64,000 nt of DNA from Symsagittifera roscoffensis (GCF_963678635.1 NC_087068.1:60383949-60447948); one strand, 5' to 3'; shown: positions 12,491 to 25,253, counted from the stretch's first letter. Notes: a model not told the origin generated them from the letters alone. Translations and numbers: made by a program.

Positions 12491-12779
12491 TTTAAAATAA
12501 TTAACTTCGGACTCAACACAGCGTGAGGGGGAGGTAAGATAAAACGAAGAAAAAAAAAGAAAAAATCAAATTTCTTGAGATCTTAAAACAATTTATTAAA
12601 TTGTGACAAAAAATGTTTCTTCGACATTAACCAGCCTGAAACATTTTTCATTGTTTTCAAGCGACTTGTTTAGGGGACCCAACTTTGTTATTAGAGCTAA
12701 AAATTACACTGGCTGCCAGCAAAGTGGAAAAAAATATGGCAAACTGAAATGAAAAATTGAAAAGGACTGCTCCTGACTT

Positions 12780-13100
12780 TTCCGACTGCCTTTTAGTGTC
12801 TATGGAGCAGTAATAAAATGAAAAAACTAAATGTAATGAAAAAATGATTTTTTTTTATTTTAAGTTTTTTGTAAAAAACATCTTCCCACACGCCATATAA
12901 AATTCAAAGTGATCATTTTGGCTCCTAGTAATAACTCAGTTGTGGCAAATAAGTTTTTTTCAATCAATTGGAACGATTTCTAAGATGGAATAAATCTCAG
13001 CTTACACGTTAGTAGCGCAAAATATTTCGCGCGTTAATTTTCCACTGGCCGAAATGGCAATCTTTAAACGCCCATAATTTTACGAAAATTAATCACAGTA
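12780..13100 (-). repeat. dispersed repeat family B, inverted copy
   Basis: Reverse complement of 9,140-9,490. In order it shows CCGACTGCCTTTTAGTG, ATGGAGCAGTAATAAAATG, CACGCCATATAAAA, TTGGAACGATTTCTAAG, CGCGCGTTAATTTTCC and GAAATGGCAATCTTTAAACG, each matching the forward copy. The two copies are about 3.3 kb apart and could pair in a shared transcript. Confidence 0.65.
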
Positions 13101-14351
13101 AAATCTTTTTTCAAATTTAAGCTCAGGACCAGGGACGGATCTTTGGGAATGACTTTTTAGTGCTTTGTTATGGTGAAAAGACCGACAAAATTTCGAAAAA
13201 TTTTTGAAAATCCCCACCCCTCCAGAAAATCCGCACCTGCTCAGCTTTGAAAGTCGGAACAAAAATGGGAACGAAACCATTGAACTGTTTGAGAAAAATG
13301 CGAGTCTTGATTTTTTTGATGAAAGTTGATGACGTGATTTTGACTCGAGTCATGATGTCATTGTCAAAACAAGCGTAACACTGCATGCATCACTTACTCG
13401 CTTAAATGCGTACGAGTTCTACAGTGATAATTCATTTCTAATTTGGTATACCAGCTCCTAAAGAAACTGGTAGTGGGCCTTTTTGACCACGCGTGACATG
13501 GGCAGTAATCCTTAGGGATCTAACTTCTGCTTGGTTTGATCATGTGTTTTTGTTTTTATCTAGCTCACTTTTGCTGTCTATTTGCACGTCACTTATCAAT
13601 GTCTATTAATCACTACCGTCCGGTTAATCCCCCACGCCAGAAGCACCGAATACCAGAAAACTAAGTAATTCAATCAGAGTTCGGAATTCCAAAATTCCAA
13701 AGAAAAGGGCGAGAATTTCGGTCAGTTTTGAGCAGTTTAAAGGGCGCCGATTGGTTGAAAACGTTCGCATATTCGTTATTTCTTCCATGAGAACGGCCAC
13801 AGATTAAACACGCACTGTTGCCCCCGTTGACAAGCGCACTTAGGAAAGCCACAACTGATTTCAATTGACAAGTGTGGTTTATTTGAAAAACAGCCTCATT
13901 TCTGAACCTGTGAAAACATAAATGTTTGCAACTACAACAACGCTTCTCATAAAACAACTTTTCCTGAAGATCTTTTCAGTTTGTATTCAAAATAAAACAG
14001 TTGGAAAAATCTGGGCTTGCTTTAGTCAGTATGCAAATCAATTTACTCAGAATATTTTTTGTCGAAATTTTTTAGGTCGTGCCGATTTCCGAGAGTCCTT
14101 GAGATGCAAATCATGCACGATTTTTTCAGAAGATTGCTTAGTATTACTGATACCTTGCCTTTCTTGGAAGATTCTTCCAAGATTTGCTTGCCATTCGCAA
14201 AAATATGCAAGGTTTTGGTTTTCATTCAAGAATTTTTATCTATTTGCAGGATCAGCACGAAAAATCATGCAAAGGGTCCGAGATTATGTATCCTATCAAA
14301 ACCTGGTAAGTCGTGTTTTGAACGAAAAAAAAAATCTTTGAAAAATTGCTC
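13101..14351. other. non-coding stretch, no gene seen
   Basis: No gene supported. Overlapping frames of up to 139 codons occur on both strands at 13,670-14,460, but none has a motif, a coherent codon pattern or credible splice signals. This is the best place to re-examine for a host exon with transcript data. Confidence 0.35.
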
Positions 14352-15090
14352 TCGGTGTCAACCCGGTTTGACCAAAACTTCTTATCGTACAATTTCCATT
14401 TATGAGAAACTTCTTGTCATACATTTTCATACATTTCCATACATACAGAAAATTATATGAAAACTCTATGATAACCATTTTTCAATATATGGAAATTGAA
14501 TCATATGTGTTTTTCCATTAACCAAAAAGTTGATTTTTTGTTTCCAACTTTAATTTTTGAAAAATTTTGGTTGTGTTTGTAAGCAAACACAAGTGACAAA
14601 TACCTTGGTTTACTCAAAGCACCAAAGATTGGACGATCTTCATTTAAATGTCATAGAAAACGACCTGAAGTCTCTCCGAGCTGTCTTTCACAAATGATAT
14701 AACGAAAATAAGAAACTTTTAAAGTTTGGCGAAATTTTTCAGCGACGATTATTTTTAAAATTTGTATTTCGAAATTATCAGACATTGATTAAGGCAAACT
14801 TAAATACGCCAAACAAAAAAAATAGGAAATTTGAGCGTTTTTGAAAAAATTATAAAGAGAAAGGGAAAAAAATCCTAACATTAGTGCATTCAAGACTACG
14901 TTATACAAACAAAAAATTAATTTTTTGCATGCAAAAAAAATTTTTTTTTGGAAAAGGTTTGCTTGCGTACAAAACTCAATCTGCGGTTGAAAAATAAACA
15001 AAAAAAATGGGCAAAACCAAATTTACTTGTGTCGCCATCAAAAAAACGCTAGTAATTCAATTTCAATATATGGGAATTGTAAGATAAGTA
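14352..15090. repeat. palindromic TGCTTATCATAC family, scattered units
   Basis: Opens with TGTCAACCCGGTTTGACCAA followed by CTTCTTATCGTACAATTTCC. Further units occur at about 14,460-14,520 and 15,060-15,090 (TATATGGGAATTGTAAGATA). It looks like a decayed relative of the element at 19,334-20,464. The sequence between the units is A-rich filler. Confidence 0.4.
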
Positions 15091-15379
15091 TTTGTTTTCA
15101 AAAAACGAAAACCTCTGATTTTTATCTTTAAACTGTTATTACCATTAGAATCAAACAGCCGCAGAAATTAATTTATATCTTTTTTCAATCATTTTTCGAA
15201 ACTGTATGAAAATTATCTGACAAGTATTTTCACACACACTTGAGGAAAATGCTTAAAACTATTTTAAGAACTAAATTCGATTACTTTTGCAGAAGTTTTT
15301 CAAACTTTGAAAGAAATCTGCAAAATGTATGCCATGCCTTTCACTAAATGCCATGTCTCAATTTCACCCCACTCAAATT

Positions 15380-15975
15380 TTTTTAACCACATCTCCAAAT
15401 AAAGAGATGGTGGATAAACATGTGGGGGTAATATGGGGGATGTCAATTATTAGCCCCCCTCCCCAAAGTCTACTAATATATGATCCCCCATGATCAAGCA
15501 GGGCGAATGGCGGTTGTGGTTAAATGACAAGGAAGGGGGGAGGGGTGAACTGGTGGAAATGGGGGGAGGGGAAAACGGGGGGGGGGGGTAAACGTGGAAC
15601 GTGGGTGGGGGAGAGGGGGGAACGTGGGAGTGTGGTTGGTTTAATGGGGGGGGGGGGGTAAAGTAAGGGGGTAAACTGAGATGAATTGAAAAAGTAGAGG
15701 CAAAAAAATCAGAACTTTAAAGTGAAAACTAACATTTTTTGAAACTTAATACTTAGCAACTGCACGAAAAAAAAAATGAGGCAAATTTGAAGAAGTTGCG
15801 AAGTTCATGATTAACCTCTCAAAAATTCCGTGATAACTGATTATAATGGATTATATTGGCAAAGAAAATGTTAGGATTATAATCCACTTTTAATGGATTA
15901 TAAACAATTGTAATGGATTATATTGGTATAAAGAATATATTAGGACTATAATCCGCTTTTAAAGGATTATAATGG
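15380..15975. repeat. G-rich block plus 67-bp tandem ATTATAATCC repeat
   Basis: A strongly G-rich plus strand (about 15,420-15,670) includes G12 at 15,577-15,588 and G13 at 15,646-15,658. It is followed by two ~67-bp tandem units beginning TAATGGATTATATTGG at 15,844 and 15,911, which contain ATAATCC / GGATTAT inverted words. The same pairing of a long G-run with ATTATAATCC words occurs at 48,190-49,160, so the two loci appear to be copies of one composite repeat. Confidence 0.6.
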
Positions 15976-17055
15976 ATTCTTTTGTACTTTTCGTAGATAC
16001 TGACCATATTATGACTATATAATCGATTATGATCCATGAGCGCTCGGTACGGGCTAGTTTTGAGAAAAAAAACTATAATACTTGCCTTATAAATCAAGTT
16101 AGACGGTGAAAAATTGGTAAGGAGGAAAACTTGCAAAAAAAATTAATCTACGCGATTACTTTAAGAGCTTTTTATAGGAACATAACTTTGAAAAAAAAAT
16201 TCAGAAGAAAAGTGCGAAGAGTTTTAATTTTTTTTTTGATTAAAACTAATGTAGATGTACCTTATTTGCTCATAATATTGAAGTGTTAGGATATCGCTTA
16301 GATCTTCTCATCATACCACTTACAAAACCCACTCAATTTGTTTTTAGAAAAAAAAACTTTTTTTCATTTTTTTTGGGCTACAAAACTTCTGTGCTAATTG
16401 CAGAGCAACCGGCTATCTTTTTTTTGAAACCTGAAAATTGTTTATTTTTCACGACACAAAAGTAGGTCAAAAATTAACCCTCGGAAGGTTCAAGGTTCTC
16501 ATATCAGTTTCAATTCAAACTACATTAGTAGTTTTTTAAAAGATTTTCCAGTGCCGAAAAAAAATCTGTTTGATTTCTTCCAAGTTATAATTTAATTTTG
16601 AATGAGTACAAAATACTTTTCACAGGTATTTTTGTGTGTTTCGCCTTGAAACACATAAACCAAAAGTTTTCTCAAATGGTAAAACGGCAATAAAAATGCA
16701 GATTAAATTAGTTTTGAAAGACGCCGAGTAGTCAACCAATTGAATGACACACAAAACTACCACCGATTTTTTTGTATATGATTGCGAAGCCTCTACTTCG
16801 ACAAAAAACAAATGTTGAAAATTGTTTCTTTCTTACAGAGTTAGTTTGTATGTTATTATTTAAGTTTGAAGGGTACAAATTTGGCCATCACAGATAATCT
16901 TCACTGTGACTTTGAAGCTTTTATCTGAAAAATTGTGTCTGCTCTACGATATAAGCAAACTTCTGAAAGTTTTGCCTGCAAACTTTGTTCATATTACTGT
17001 TTCAACGACTAAAATGAGTACTAAGTTTTTTTCCCTCAGTCCTGGATTTTTTATT
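15976..17055. other. non-coding stretch, no gene seen
   Basis: AT-rich, with chance frames of 60-72 codons only. No supported feature. Confidence 0.45.
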
Positions 17056-17335
17056 AGAGAAATGCATACATACATGTACATTTTACATAACTGGAAATCG
17101 TATGATAAGTCTTTTTGTTATTCAAAAAATTTTAAAATTTTGAATATCAATATGGTCTCTTTCAATTAAAACCCGATAAAAACTCTTTTGGACTTTGCTA
17201 TGATGCCTTATGGATGGCTTTTTTGCCAAATTTCTATAAAATAAGTGCTTAGCATGCAATTTTTATAAATGGCAAACGTATGATATGCATTTTTTTCCGT
17301 AGAAACATGCATGACATTTTATGATAAGCTTTTTT
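17056..17335. repeat. palindromic TGCTTATCATAC family units
   Basis: Contains CATAACTGGAAATCGTATGATAAG, a middle unit near 17,245-17,290 (TGCTTAGCATGC, then ACGTATGATATGCATTTTTT) and an end unit ATGACATTTTATGATAAGC. Diverged relatives of the 19.3-20.5 kb family. Confidence 0.4.
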
Positions 17336-18292
17336 TGTTTGGAATGGGTTCTGTTTTTTGCCTTGCAAGTACAGAAGGGGTGCTTTTAATTCTATTACTT
17401 TTGCCAACTACTTTTTTGAGAATCAAATTAACTTACAAAGCTCATTTACCCAGCACGAGATGGATGATCGCATCCTGTCACAATCCTGTTTTGAGTTCAA
17501 AAGGCCACAAACTGACTAACACATGTTAAAATTCTGTCCGTATCGATTTTCTAGCTTCCTAATGGGCCAAAATTGGGTGTTGAAAAGTGGATCTGGATGT
17601 GCATACTATCGCTGGCTCTTCATTTAGTTTCTGTGAAAGCATTTCTCAAATCTCAGGCCTGGGAGCTGAGAGGATTTGAATTTTGGGAGATAACTGAATT
17701 ACAAGAGCCCAAATGTACCCAACTAGACAAGCCTCCAGATTAAAACCAACCCAGGCTAAAAGGTAGTGTGAAAGAGGCCGAGCGAGCGAGATAAATTAAA
17801 GCCCCGGGGAACCAGTTAGTGGTTTGGGGTCGGCATGAGGGATGGGGGGGGGGTGATTGTTTTCTCTTATCTTCGTGGAAAAGCTACATAGTTGACAAAA
17901 AAGGGACTTGTGCAATCAACCGAAAGTGCAGAGATCCGAAAAGGCGAAGATCTGAAAAAGTCAAAATTAAAATAATAATTGTGCAATTGCTATTCTGCTG
18001 GTAAAGTAATAGTTATCCAAAAAGATCTTGCTAATAGTAGTAACTAGTCTTTAGTGAAAAATAATTCCGCCTGAAATTTTAATTTGGATCTGTTCACTAA
18101 TACTTATTGAACAGCTTCGGGCTGTTGTTTTTTTCTCTTTTTTTTCGATATTTGCACAGACGGATGTTCGCATTGTAGAAAACAAACCCGACAGACAGAA
18201 AATGCAGGAAAAAGGGGAGGAACCAAAACAGAAGAGAAGAGAAGAGACCAAATGGCTGCATGGTCTCTTTGTTGTACTTTATTAACCTGAGG
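17336..18292. other. non-coding stretch, no gene seen
   Basis: No supported gene. A G9 run lies near 17,846-17,854. Frames on either strand are 60-82 codons with no features. Confidence 0.4.
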
Positions 18293-19100
18293 CAGGTCAT
18301 GTTACTGTAGTAATATATAGCCAACATCAGACACTGTCTGAGCATTATTCAGTCAGTTATTGGCAACTAAGTGAACACCAGCTACGTTTTAGTCCCTCAG
18401 CCAATTTCACAGTGGCTGTCATAGCCACACTTATTTCCTTAACTTCACCACAACTCTTTCACTCTAAAATCTGTGCTCAAATTGTTTGCTGAAATTACAA
18501 TTCGAAACACTGACTTGCTTCAGTTTTTTCAGTTTTTAAGTTTAACACCAAAAACAACACGTTTGCTGCAATGCATGCAAAGAGTTAACTTGATTTCCAA
18601 TAGATTTTTTCTAAAAATGTTCAAAAATGGTTAACATTGACGTATGAAACAGCAGTTTGTTTTGTTATTAGCCAAATATTTAATCTTTCTTCCATTCTAT
18701 TTTTGATTTATCGCTTTACTATGGAGACGTTATTTGCACAACTACTGTCGCCTATCTTAGTGTGTATAACTGTTTTTGGCCATGTCCTACTTTTTCTGTA
18801 TAAAAACTGATCTTCTCCAAAAACTGGCCTAGCTAGCCTCCTCCATGTGTTGCTGGGATTGATGTTAGCTCAATGTTAGCTGCAAGGAAATCAGGCAAGT
18901 GATTATCAAAACGAAGTTTCGAGATTTGGCTGTTTCTTCTTTTTCTAGACTTTCAAAATTTACTCTCAAGTGCCTCAATTTTCAGCGATTCGACACCAGC
19001 CAAAGAGTCAATTTGTTCTTTTTTAACTTGCCGGTGGACCAAAGTCTAATAGTTTGTTGGGTTGGGTAATATCGGAATGTTCTGGCTAAATAAAACGAAT
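18293..19100. repeat. diverged segmental duplication, copy A
   Basis: Aligns by eye, in direct orientation, with 20,926-21,607. Shared blocks in order: GTCATG...CAACATCAG, TTGGCAACTAAGT, TTTTAGTC-CTCAGCCAATT, CACAACTC/ACGACTC..TTCACTC, AAAATGTTCAAAAA, AGCCAAATATTTA / AACCAAATATTTA, TTCTCCAAAAACTG, TAGCTAGCC, GATGTTAGC and GGTGGACC..AGTCTA. A TATAAAA word at about 18,800 followed by the conserved TTCTCCAAAAACTG block could be a core promoter and transcript start, but no ORF follows. Probably an old tandem duplication of regulatory or first-exon DNA. Confidence 0.55.
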
Positions 19101-19333
19101 ATTTCTATTCTGTTTTCTAGAATGAAATCAAACATTAAAGGTAAAAAAACTGTTTTTTTTTTACTTAGAAGCAAAGTTGTTCGGCTTTGTCTGACAATCA
19201 AACTTTCATCTATGTTGTGGAAGCTTTATGAAAGTACATTGTAGCGTGAAAGTTGTTAGCAAAAAAACTTGTCGAGGAACACACAACAAACGAAAAGAAA
19301 TGAACGAAAAGATCAAAGAACTCAGCTTAATAT

Positions 19334-20464
19334 CCCGGGTTGACAAAAAATGCTTATCATACCAATTCATATTATGAAAACAATACTTATCATATAATTT
19401 CATAGACCAAAAAAAATACTACGAACATAGCGTGATAAGCACTTTTTCCATACCATGAATTATTATGATAGGTATTTTTTACGTACTATGAAATTGTATG
19501 AAAAGCATTTTTTTCATAAATGAAAATACCAAAAAATAATTGTATTGAAGTTTTGTGTTTCATTCGTAACACTAACCCTGGACTTTTTGTCATAAGAAAA
19601 CGCAGAGTAAAACTGGCAGTTACCACACAGTACAACTGCATTTGGCGATCTTTGCCACTTACCTTAATTTATAATTTTTCACATGGAATTGTATACCAAA
19701 AATTTAGTTTTTTGTACCTGGCTAGATAATTTTTGGTTTGAAAATTTTGGTAGTTGAGAAAAAAAGGCCTGTTTTTTACAAATTTATTTTTATCATAGCA
19801 AATGAAAAAAAAAATCATAATCGTGCTTACAAAAAGAAACACTTTTTTGTGATTTTTGGATTTTTTGGGTGAAAAACTCGTTCTGAACTAAGTTATAAAC
19901 ACAAAAAATCAAACTTTGCATGCAAAATTTTTTTTGGAAAAATTTATTTTTGAGCACAAAAACAAGTTTGCAACCAAAAAAGGGAGGGAAAATTTTTTAC
20001 CTCAAATTTGTGTTTTTGCTTATAAAAATATGCATTTTTGCTTATAAAATTATGCATATCATACAATTTTCATATATGAAAATTATTTGATAAGCATTTT
20101 TGAACCAAAACTAAAATCAAGTTTTTGAGAGTCAAAGTGCATTCCTACTATAAAACCTCTAAAAACTCCCAGAAAAAATATTAAATTTATTTTGAAGATT
20201 TTATTTTTTCTATAGCAAAACTATTATCATACAATTTTCATAGATGAAAATATAATGATACGCATCTTTTGACCAAAAAATAAAATTATAATTTTATGGA
20301 GCAGAAAGACTCAAAAAATGGAATTAGAACAGAAGTAAGTCTCTACAAAGGTTTAATACAGTTTTTAAATATTGTATGGAAATTGTTTGCTAAGCATTTT
20401 TTTCATAGTCGCCATATACAAAATTGTATGACAAGCATTTTTCCTTTATGGATGTCAACCCGGG
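19334..20464. mobile_element. 1.13-kb non-autonomous element with 12-bp perfect TIRs
   Basis: Begins CCCGGGTTGACA (19,334-19,345) and ends TGTCAACCCGGG (20,453-20,464), a perfect 12-bp inverted pair. Just inside each end is the palindromic motif of the family: ATGCTTATCATACC on the left and TTGTATGACAAGCATTTTT on the right. The interior has at least four more foldback units, of the form TGCTTATCATAC plus AATTTTCATATATG and its mirror, with A-rich filler. No transposase frame exists. Flanks give at most an AT dinucleotide as target duplication. It behaves like a MITE-style element of unknown superfamily and is the best preserved member of the family scattered at 0.6-1.9, 14.4-15.1 and 17.1-17.3 kb. 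Confidence 0.6.
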
Positions 20465-20925
20465 ATTTAGAACTCCACTATGTTTAATCGCAATTTCTTG
20501 GGTTACGAAACAGGAAAAAAATGCGTACAGATGAAAAAACTAAGCAAAAAGTAAAGCAGAGCCCTGAATGTTCCGATTGCTTCTTCAAGCTGAAGAAGAA
20601 AATTTATTCAAAAAAGGATTACGAATTGTAAAAAAAATGATGATGAAAAATTTTAAACATTTTCTCCTCCTTTCACGCTTGCTATCCGATTGAAACTTTT
20701 GTGCGTTCAGTATTGGTCCACTTATTGTTTTTCACATCCTCAAAATTTTTCAATAAATCACGGTGTAATGTTTTAAATGAGAGCTCAAAACAACAAGTTC
20801 TTTCAGATCCTTAGAAGGACAGAACTTTTGAACAATTTCATTCTGATCTCTCGGCAAAAAGATAGTCAAAAATGCATAGTTATGATGTCGAGTTTTGACT
20901 GCATGAAAAAAACCACACAAACATG

Positions 20926-21607
20926 TCTTGTCATGTGTCTGTAATAAAATATGGTCAACATCAGTCAGATTTTGGCAACTAAGTTAGCACCAACCACATT
21001 TTAGTCACTCAGCCAATTCACTGTCGCTTCCGTAATCATATTTATTTTCTGAAATTTACTACGACTCATTCACTCCAAAAATTGATGCTCAAGGGCTGGC
21101 TAAGTTTTTCCTCGTCGAAAGCACTATAACTTCCTTAGTTTTTTCCGCGTTTTTATTGTATGACCTAAAGCAGCTTAATTGCAGCAAAACATGCAAAAAA
21201 TAAATTAGTTTTTCAAAAGTTTTTCTTCTGAAAATGTTCAAAAATTGTTAACTTTGACAAGGAAACAGAAGATTTTTTGTTGTTAACCAAATATTTATTT
21301 TATATTTTATTTCTATTTTTGATCTATGGTTTAGGCAAGGTATCTACTTTATCTTTTGAAGAACTGATGTTCTCCAAAAACTGATTTAGCTAGCCCCGTC
21401 CACGTGTTTTTGTGATCGATGTTAGCATATTGAAATTTTTCTTATAGATTTTCCAAATTTTACTTTTATTTGCTTTAGTTTTTAGCGATTAGACACTCTT
21501 CGCTTCCAAAGGGTCCACAGTTTCAAAATTGCTGGTGGACCGGAGTCTACAGTTGTGCTATATCGGGTTTTTGTTGGCTGAATCGAGCGAATGTTTTCTT
21601 AATAATT
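20926..21607. repeat. diverged segmental duplication, copy B
   Basis: Direct, diverged copy of 18,293-19,100 with several deletions: the TATAAAA word of copy A is lost while the TTCTCCAAAAACTG and TAGCTAGCC blocks remain. The 1.13-kb TIR element lies in the 1.8-kb interval between the two copies. Confidence 0.55.
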
Positions 21608-24600
21608 TTGCAAATTTTTAATAAACTTTTGCAGATTTTTATTTGGCAGATATGTGTATACTGCTAATCAAATTGTACCTTTATTAGAGAAAACTCGGAG
21701 CAAGATTTCTTGATTGTTTTGTGATGTTAAATATTTGAGAATGAGAATGAAAACTGCGCCATGGTTGAAACTGGCAAGATTTTGTTAACGATGCCATTTG
21801 TAAAAAATTATTGCATTTACAAGTTTGTCCCTTACAAAACTGTTTTATTTTTTTTACTTTGACCGAATTGATTTACGCTTTGGACCATCAAATAAGAGCG
21901 TTTTAAAAGGTCAAAGAACTAAAAAATGAACAATAAATTTGAGGCCCAATGGTTTATGGGTTAAAGTAGAAGACTGAAAATCTGGAGATCAAAGGAGTGA
22001 ACAAACGGCTGAGTATATATTTTTCAAAGGAAATAGGTAAATCTATAAAAAAAGGCTCAAACTAAGATAATCAGGCGAGGTGGGAAAAAAAATCAATATC
22101 TTGTATGTATCCAGTGTTTTGCTGGTTTTAAACTGCTGCCCATTGTGAGTTTTCTACAGGGCCAGCGATTATTCGATTCTGGTCAGCAAAGTTGGCTCTG
22201 CCATCTCCGGTCTTTTTTCGCGACGAACACTTTTAACCTTTGATGTTTAGCAAAGTAACCTGGTAAATAAACATATTTTTCTCGGTTAAAATCACGCTGG
22301 ACTGCAAAAACAGCCTGCTGTGTTGTTACGTTCGAAACTGCTGCTCGGTGTTTGAGCGTTTTCCTGAATTTACGTTTTTCGATATCAGTCGTAAGGGGGA
22401 ATTAGCAGTGACTTTTAGCAATTTCAACGGAGTCTTTTCTGCACACACACACTTGTTCCTTGCAATTGCTTTGTGCACAGCCGCAGGAAAATAGGTTGTC
22501 TGACAGTAGTCTGTGTTTGATATATGCATACGCTTCAAAAATTAGTAACTCAGAATTTCCCATATTCTCTCATATATTCTCATATACTCCATCAACTCAA
22601 AGTTTTCATAAGTAGTAATGATTAGTGTTCGATTGAGTGGTGCCAGGTGTTTGGAATTGAAGCAATTTCAGCTACCTGTATGTCTTTGACTTGATTAAAC
22701 AAAGTGTTCTTTTTTAATTGTGCTAAATATTATTTTCACGGTTTTTGCATAAGTAGACGCTACTGTTATCTAGGTAGTTCTATATTCTCTGCTATACTAG
22801 TCATTATCATCAGGATTAAAGAGACTAAAAGTTTTTGGGTACGCGTGAGTTTTTCTTATCCGTTTCTGGAGCAATTCTCACTACTATCAAGGGACTGCTT
22901 TTCGTACTAGTTCTTAGACTATTTTTGGGACTGTTGTGTATGAGACTGTTTTTTAGGACTTGAATAGTATTCCTCAGGAATTTGTACAGGAATTTTTTGT
23001 ATCGGTCTGTTTGTACGGACTCGAAATCAATACGAAGTCGGAACAATTAGCCACTCGTTTTTCCGCTTTGTATCAATTTAATCAAGGCAGAACTCGCAAA
23101 CATCGCCGCCTCTTTCAATTTTCCACAAACTAGAAAGGAAATGAAGTTCCAATAATTGCATGATAAATATAATAAAGTTAAACGACATGTAGTAAAAGTT
23201 TTTTTAAAAACCTTAGATAAGATTTAAAAATTGGAATTTTTTTTGCGATAACAATGTTCTATGAAGTACTAGGCTGGAATATTTTTTGATAATACGTGTG
23301 AGTGTGTGATAGACTAGAGCGTAATTGGTGAATTGACCGATATTTACACACGGAGCAGACAGTTAGATGCTGACATTTAAGCTGGCTGTTCTTTCTTCTT
23401 TCTTTCTTTCTTTCAAGCCGTGTCTGTCACTCAACTTTTCATTTCCTTCTCTGCTGCCGAACTGTTCTTCACTCAAAACCCCCAATAGACTAGCTATGAG
23501 GGTGGGCACTGCTCTCATCTCTGAAAGACCAGATGGCCCACAATTACAACAAGCAGGTTGAACCATCCCTTATTCTACACTGTCCAAAACTGACGGAAAT
23601 TCACGCATTTTTCTTCCTCGTTCGTAATCGTATTTGAATTTTGAGTCTTCATTTCTGTTTGTCTCGCAAATTTTCACGTCTAAACTTATCGAAGTTGGGA
23701 TGAGAGGGTGGGAGGGTTAGTCGAGACCTAGCGACCAAAAGAGCGGAAGTTAAATGAGCCAATCAAATTTAGAAATCAAAAACTGAAATTTTGAAAAAAA
23801 AGCGGTGACAAATAGACAAATTCGGTCAATTTCAATACTGTTATTCTTTGAACATTTTCTGTCTTTCGGACCATCTGCTACGCAAAGAGCTCCACAATAA
23901 TGATTGTGATTAATCCGAAAAGTGAAAAGATGAAAAAAGGGAGTAGCTATCATAGGGGGAGTTTTATTCCTGCTTGTGCCAATTAAATTACGCTCCTTTT
24001 CCTTCAACTAAATCAAACAGCAGGTACTTTTTTGGGCTTTCGGTGCTGCTGATCCTGTATTGTTTCCACAATTCAATTCAGGTCAGCCCAATTAGTTATG
24101 CTTTTTTGTTATTGATCTTTTTTGGGCAGATTTTTGTCAAAAGCTTGTTTTCTAAAGAATCGGATGGTTGAAAATAAGCCACTGGGTTAACAAGGCAAAA
24201 AGCGACACTGTTTTGTAACCTATCCATATTTCATTAGATCAAAATGTAGAAGAAAAAAACACAAAAATTAGTCAGAATTTGAATTTGAAAAAAAAAAATT
24301 GTCAAAGTTTGAAGTTGTTGTATCATACTTTGTCATGCTTAAAATGAGTTTTCGAAAAAAAAATCTTTTTTTTTCTATGCTCGCCCTGAACTGTATTTTC
24401 GAGTTAATAACAGTCAATTAGCGGATTAATCAGTTTTAGGGGATTGTGTTGTGACCTGTTCACTTTGTTCAGTTTACTCTATTCCTGTTCAGTGATTGTT
24501 TGTTGCCGTTATAATTGGCCTTATTCTCTGATGTGTGTTGCCGTGTGTTGCTGTTGTGTGGTGTTGTGCCGGGAGGTGGAGTGGAAGTAATTTATCCTCG

Positions 24601-25164
24601 ATTGGCTCCTCTCTCTTTAATTTATGGCTTCATTTGCACATTTTATGGCCACACGATCCCCTCTGCTTCAAATTGCTGCCATACACAATTCAGTTCCGCC
24701 GCCATATACTTTATTAGTCCCCCTCTGTTCCCCTCCCCCAACAGTGAGAGCAAGGGGAAAATGAGGAGACAAAACACAACTGGGAGGAAGAGAACAGAAC
24801 AAGCATGTTGTAACACAGGAGTGCTGGATAAGATAGTACTGACATGAGAAAGTGTGCATGTCTGTCTGTTCTGTTCTGTTCTGTTCTGTTCTGTGGTTCT
24901 GTCAGAGTGGAACTGCTGTTGAGTGTTTGGGGCTGTAAATTATAACCTGTTTGGGCCATAAAACAAAGAGATAAAACAACACACTCAATATTGTGCACTT
25001 GCACTTGAGTCTGAAACGGGAAGGGATAAACACCATTCACACATTATTCTTACCAATGGCCGCTTCATATCTTCTATCCCAACTCACAATGTGTCTACCT
25101 GTAATCGGGCCACCTTCTCTTTCTTCTCTCAACAGTTTCCTCACTTTGCAGAGTGCCTCTTAAT
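21608..25164. other. non-coding stretch with microsatellites, no gene supported
   Basis: Contents: CATATATTCTCATATATTCT repeats at 22,560-22,590; TTCTTTC repeats at 23,391-23,415; a TTCTG pentanucleotide array at 24,866-24,894. The block 24,440-25,260 is more GC-rich and less repetitive, with words such as TTTAATTTATGGC and CATTTGCACATTTTATGGCC. It may hold host regulatory sequence or an untranslated exon. Frames here (up to 110 codons on both strands) overlap each other and show no domain. Confidence 0.4.
24866..24894. repeat. CTGTT pentanucleotide microsatellite
   Basis: About six tandem CTGTT units on the plus strand. Confidence 0.9.
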
Positions 25165-25200
25165 AACCAAACCAAACCAAACCAAACCAAACCAAACCAA
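25165..25200. repeat. ACCAA pentanucleotide microsatellite
   Basis: About seven tandem ACCAA units on the plus strand. Confidence 0.9.
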
Positions 25201-25253
25201 TCAACCTCAATCCATTGATCACCCGCAAACTCCCAAAGGACAGAGAGCAGAGA

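Noticed and set aside
13922-14460. Overlapping 139- and 133-codon frames
   Set aside because: Open on both strands at once, no domain or splice support, and they run into a palindromic repeat.
23363-23566. Frames of 64-67 codons on both strands
   Set aside because: Mutually overlapping translations of a TTCTTTC microsatellite region with no other support.
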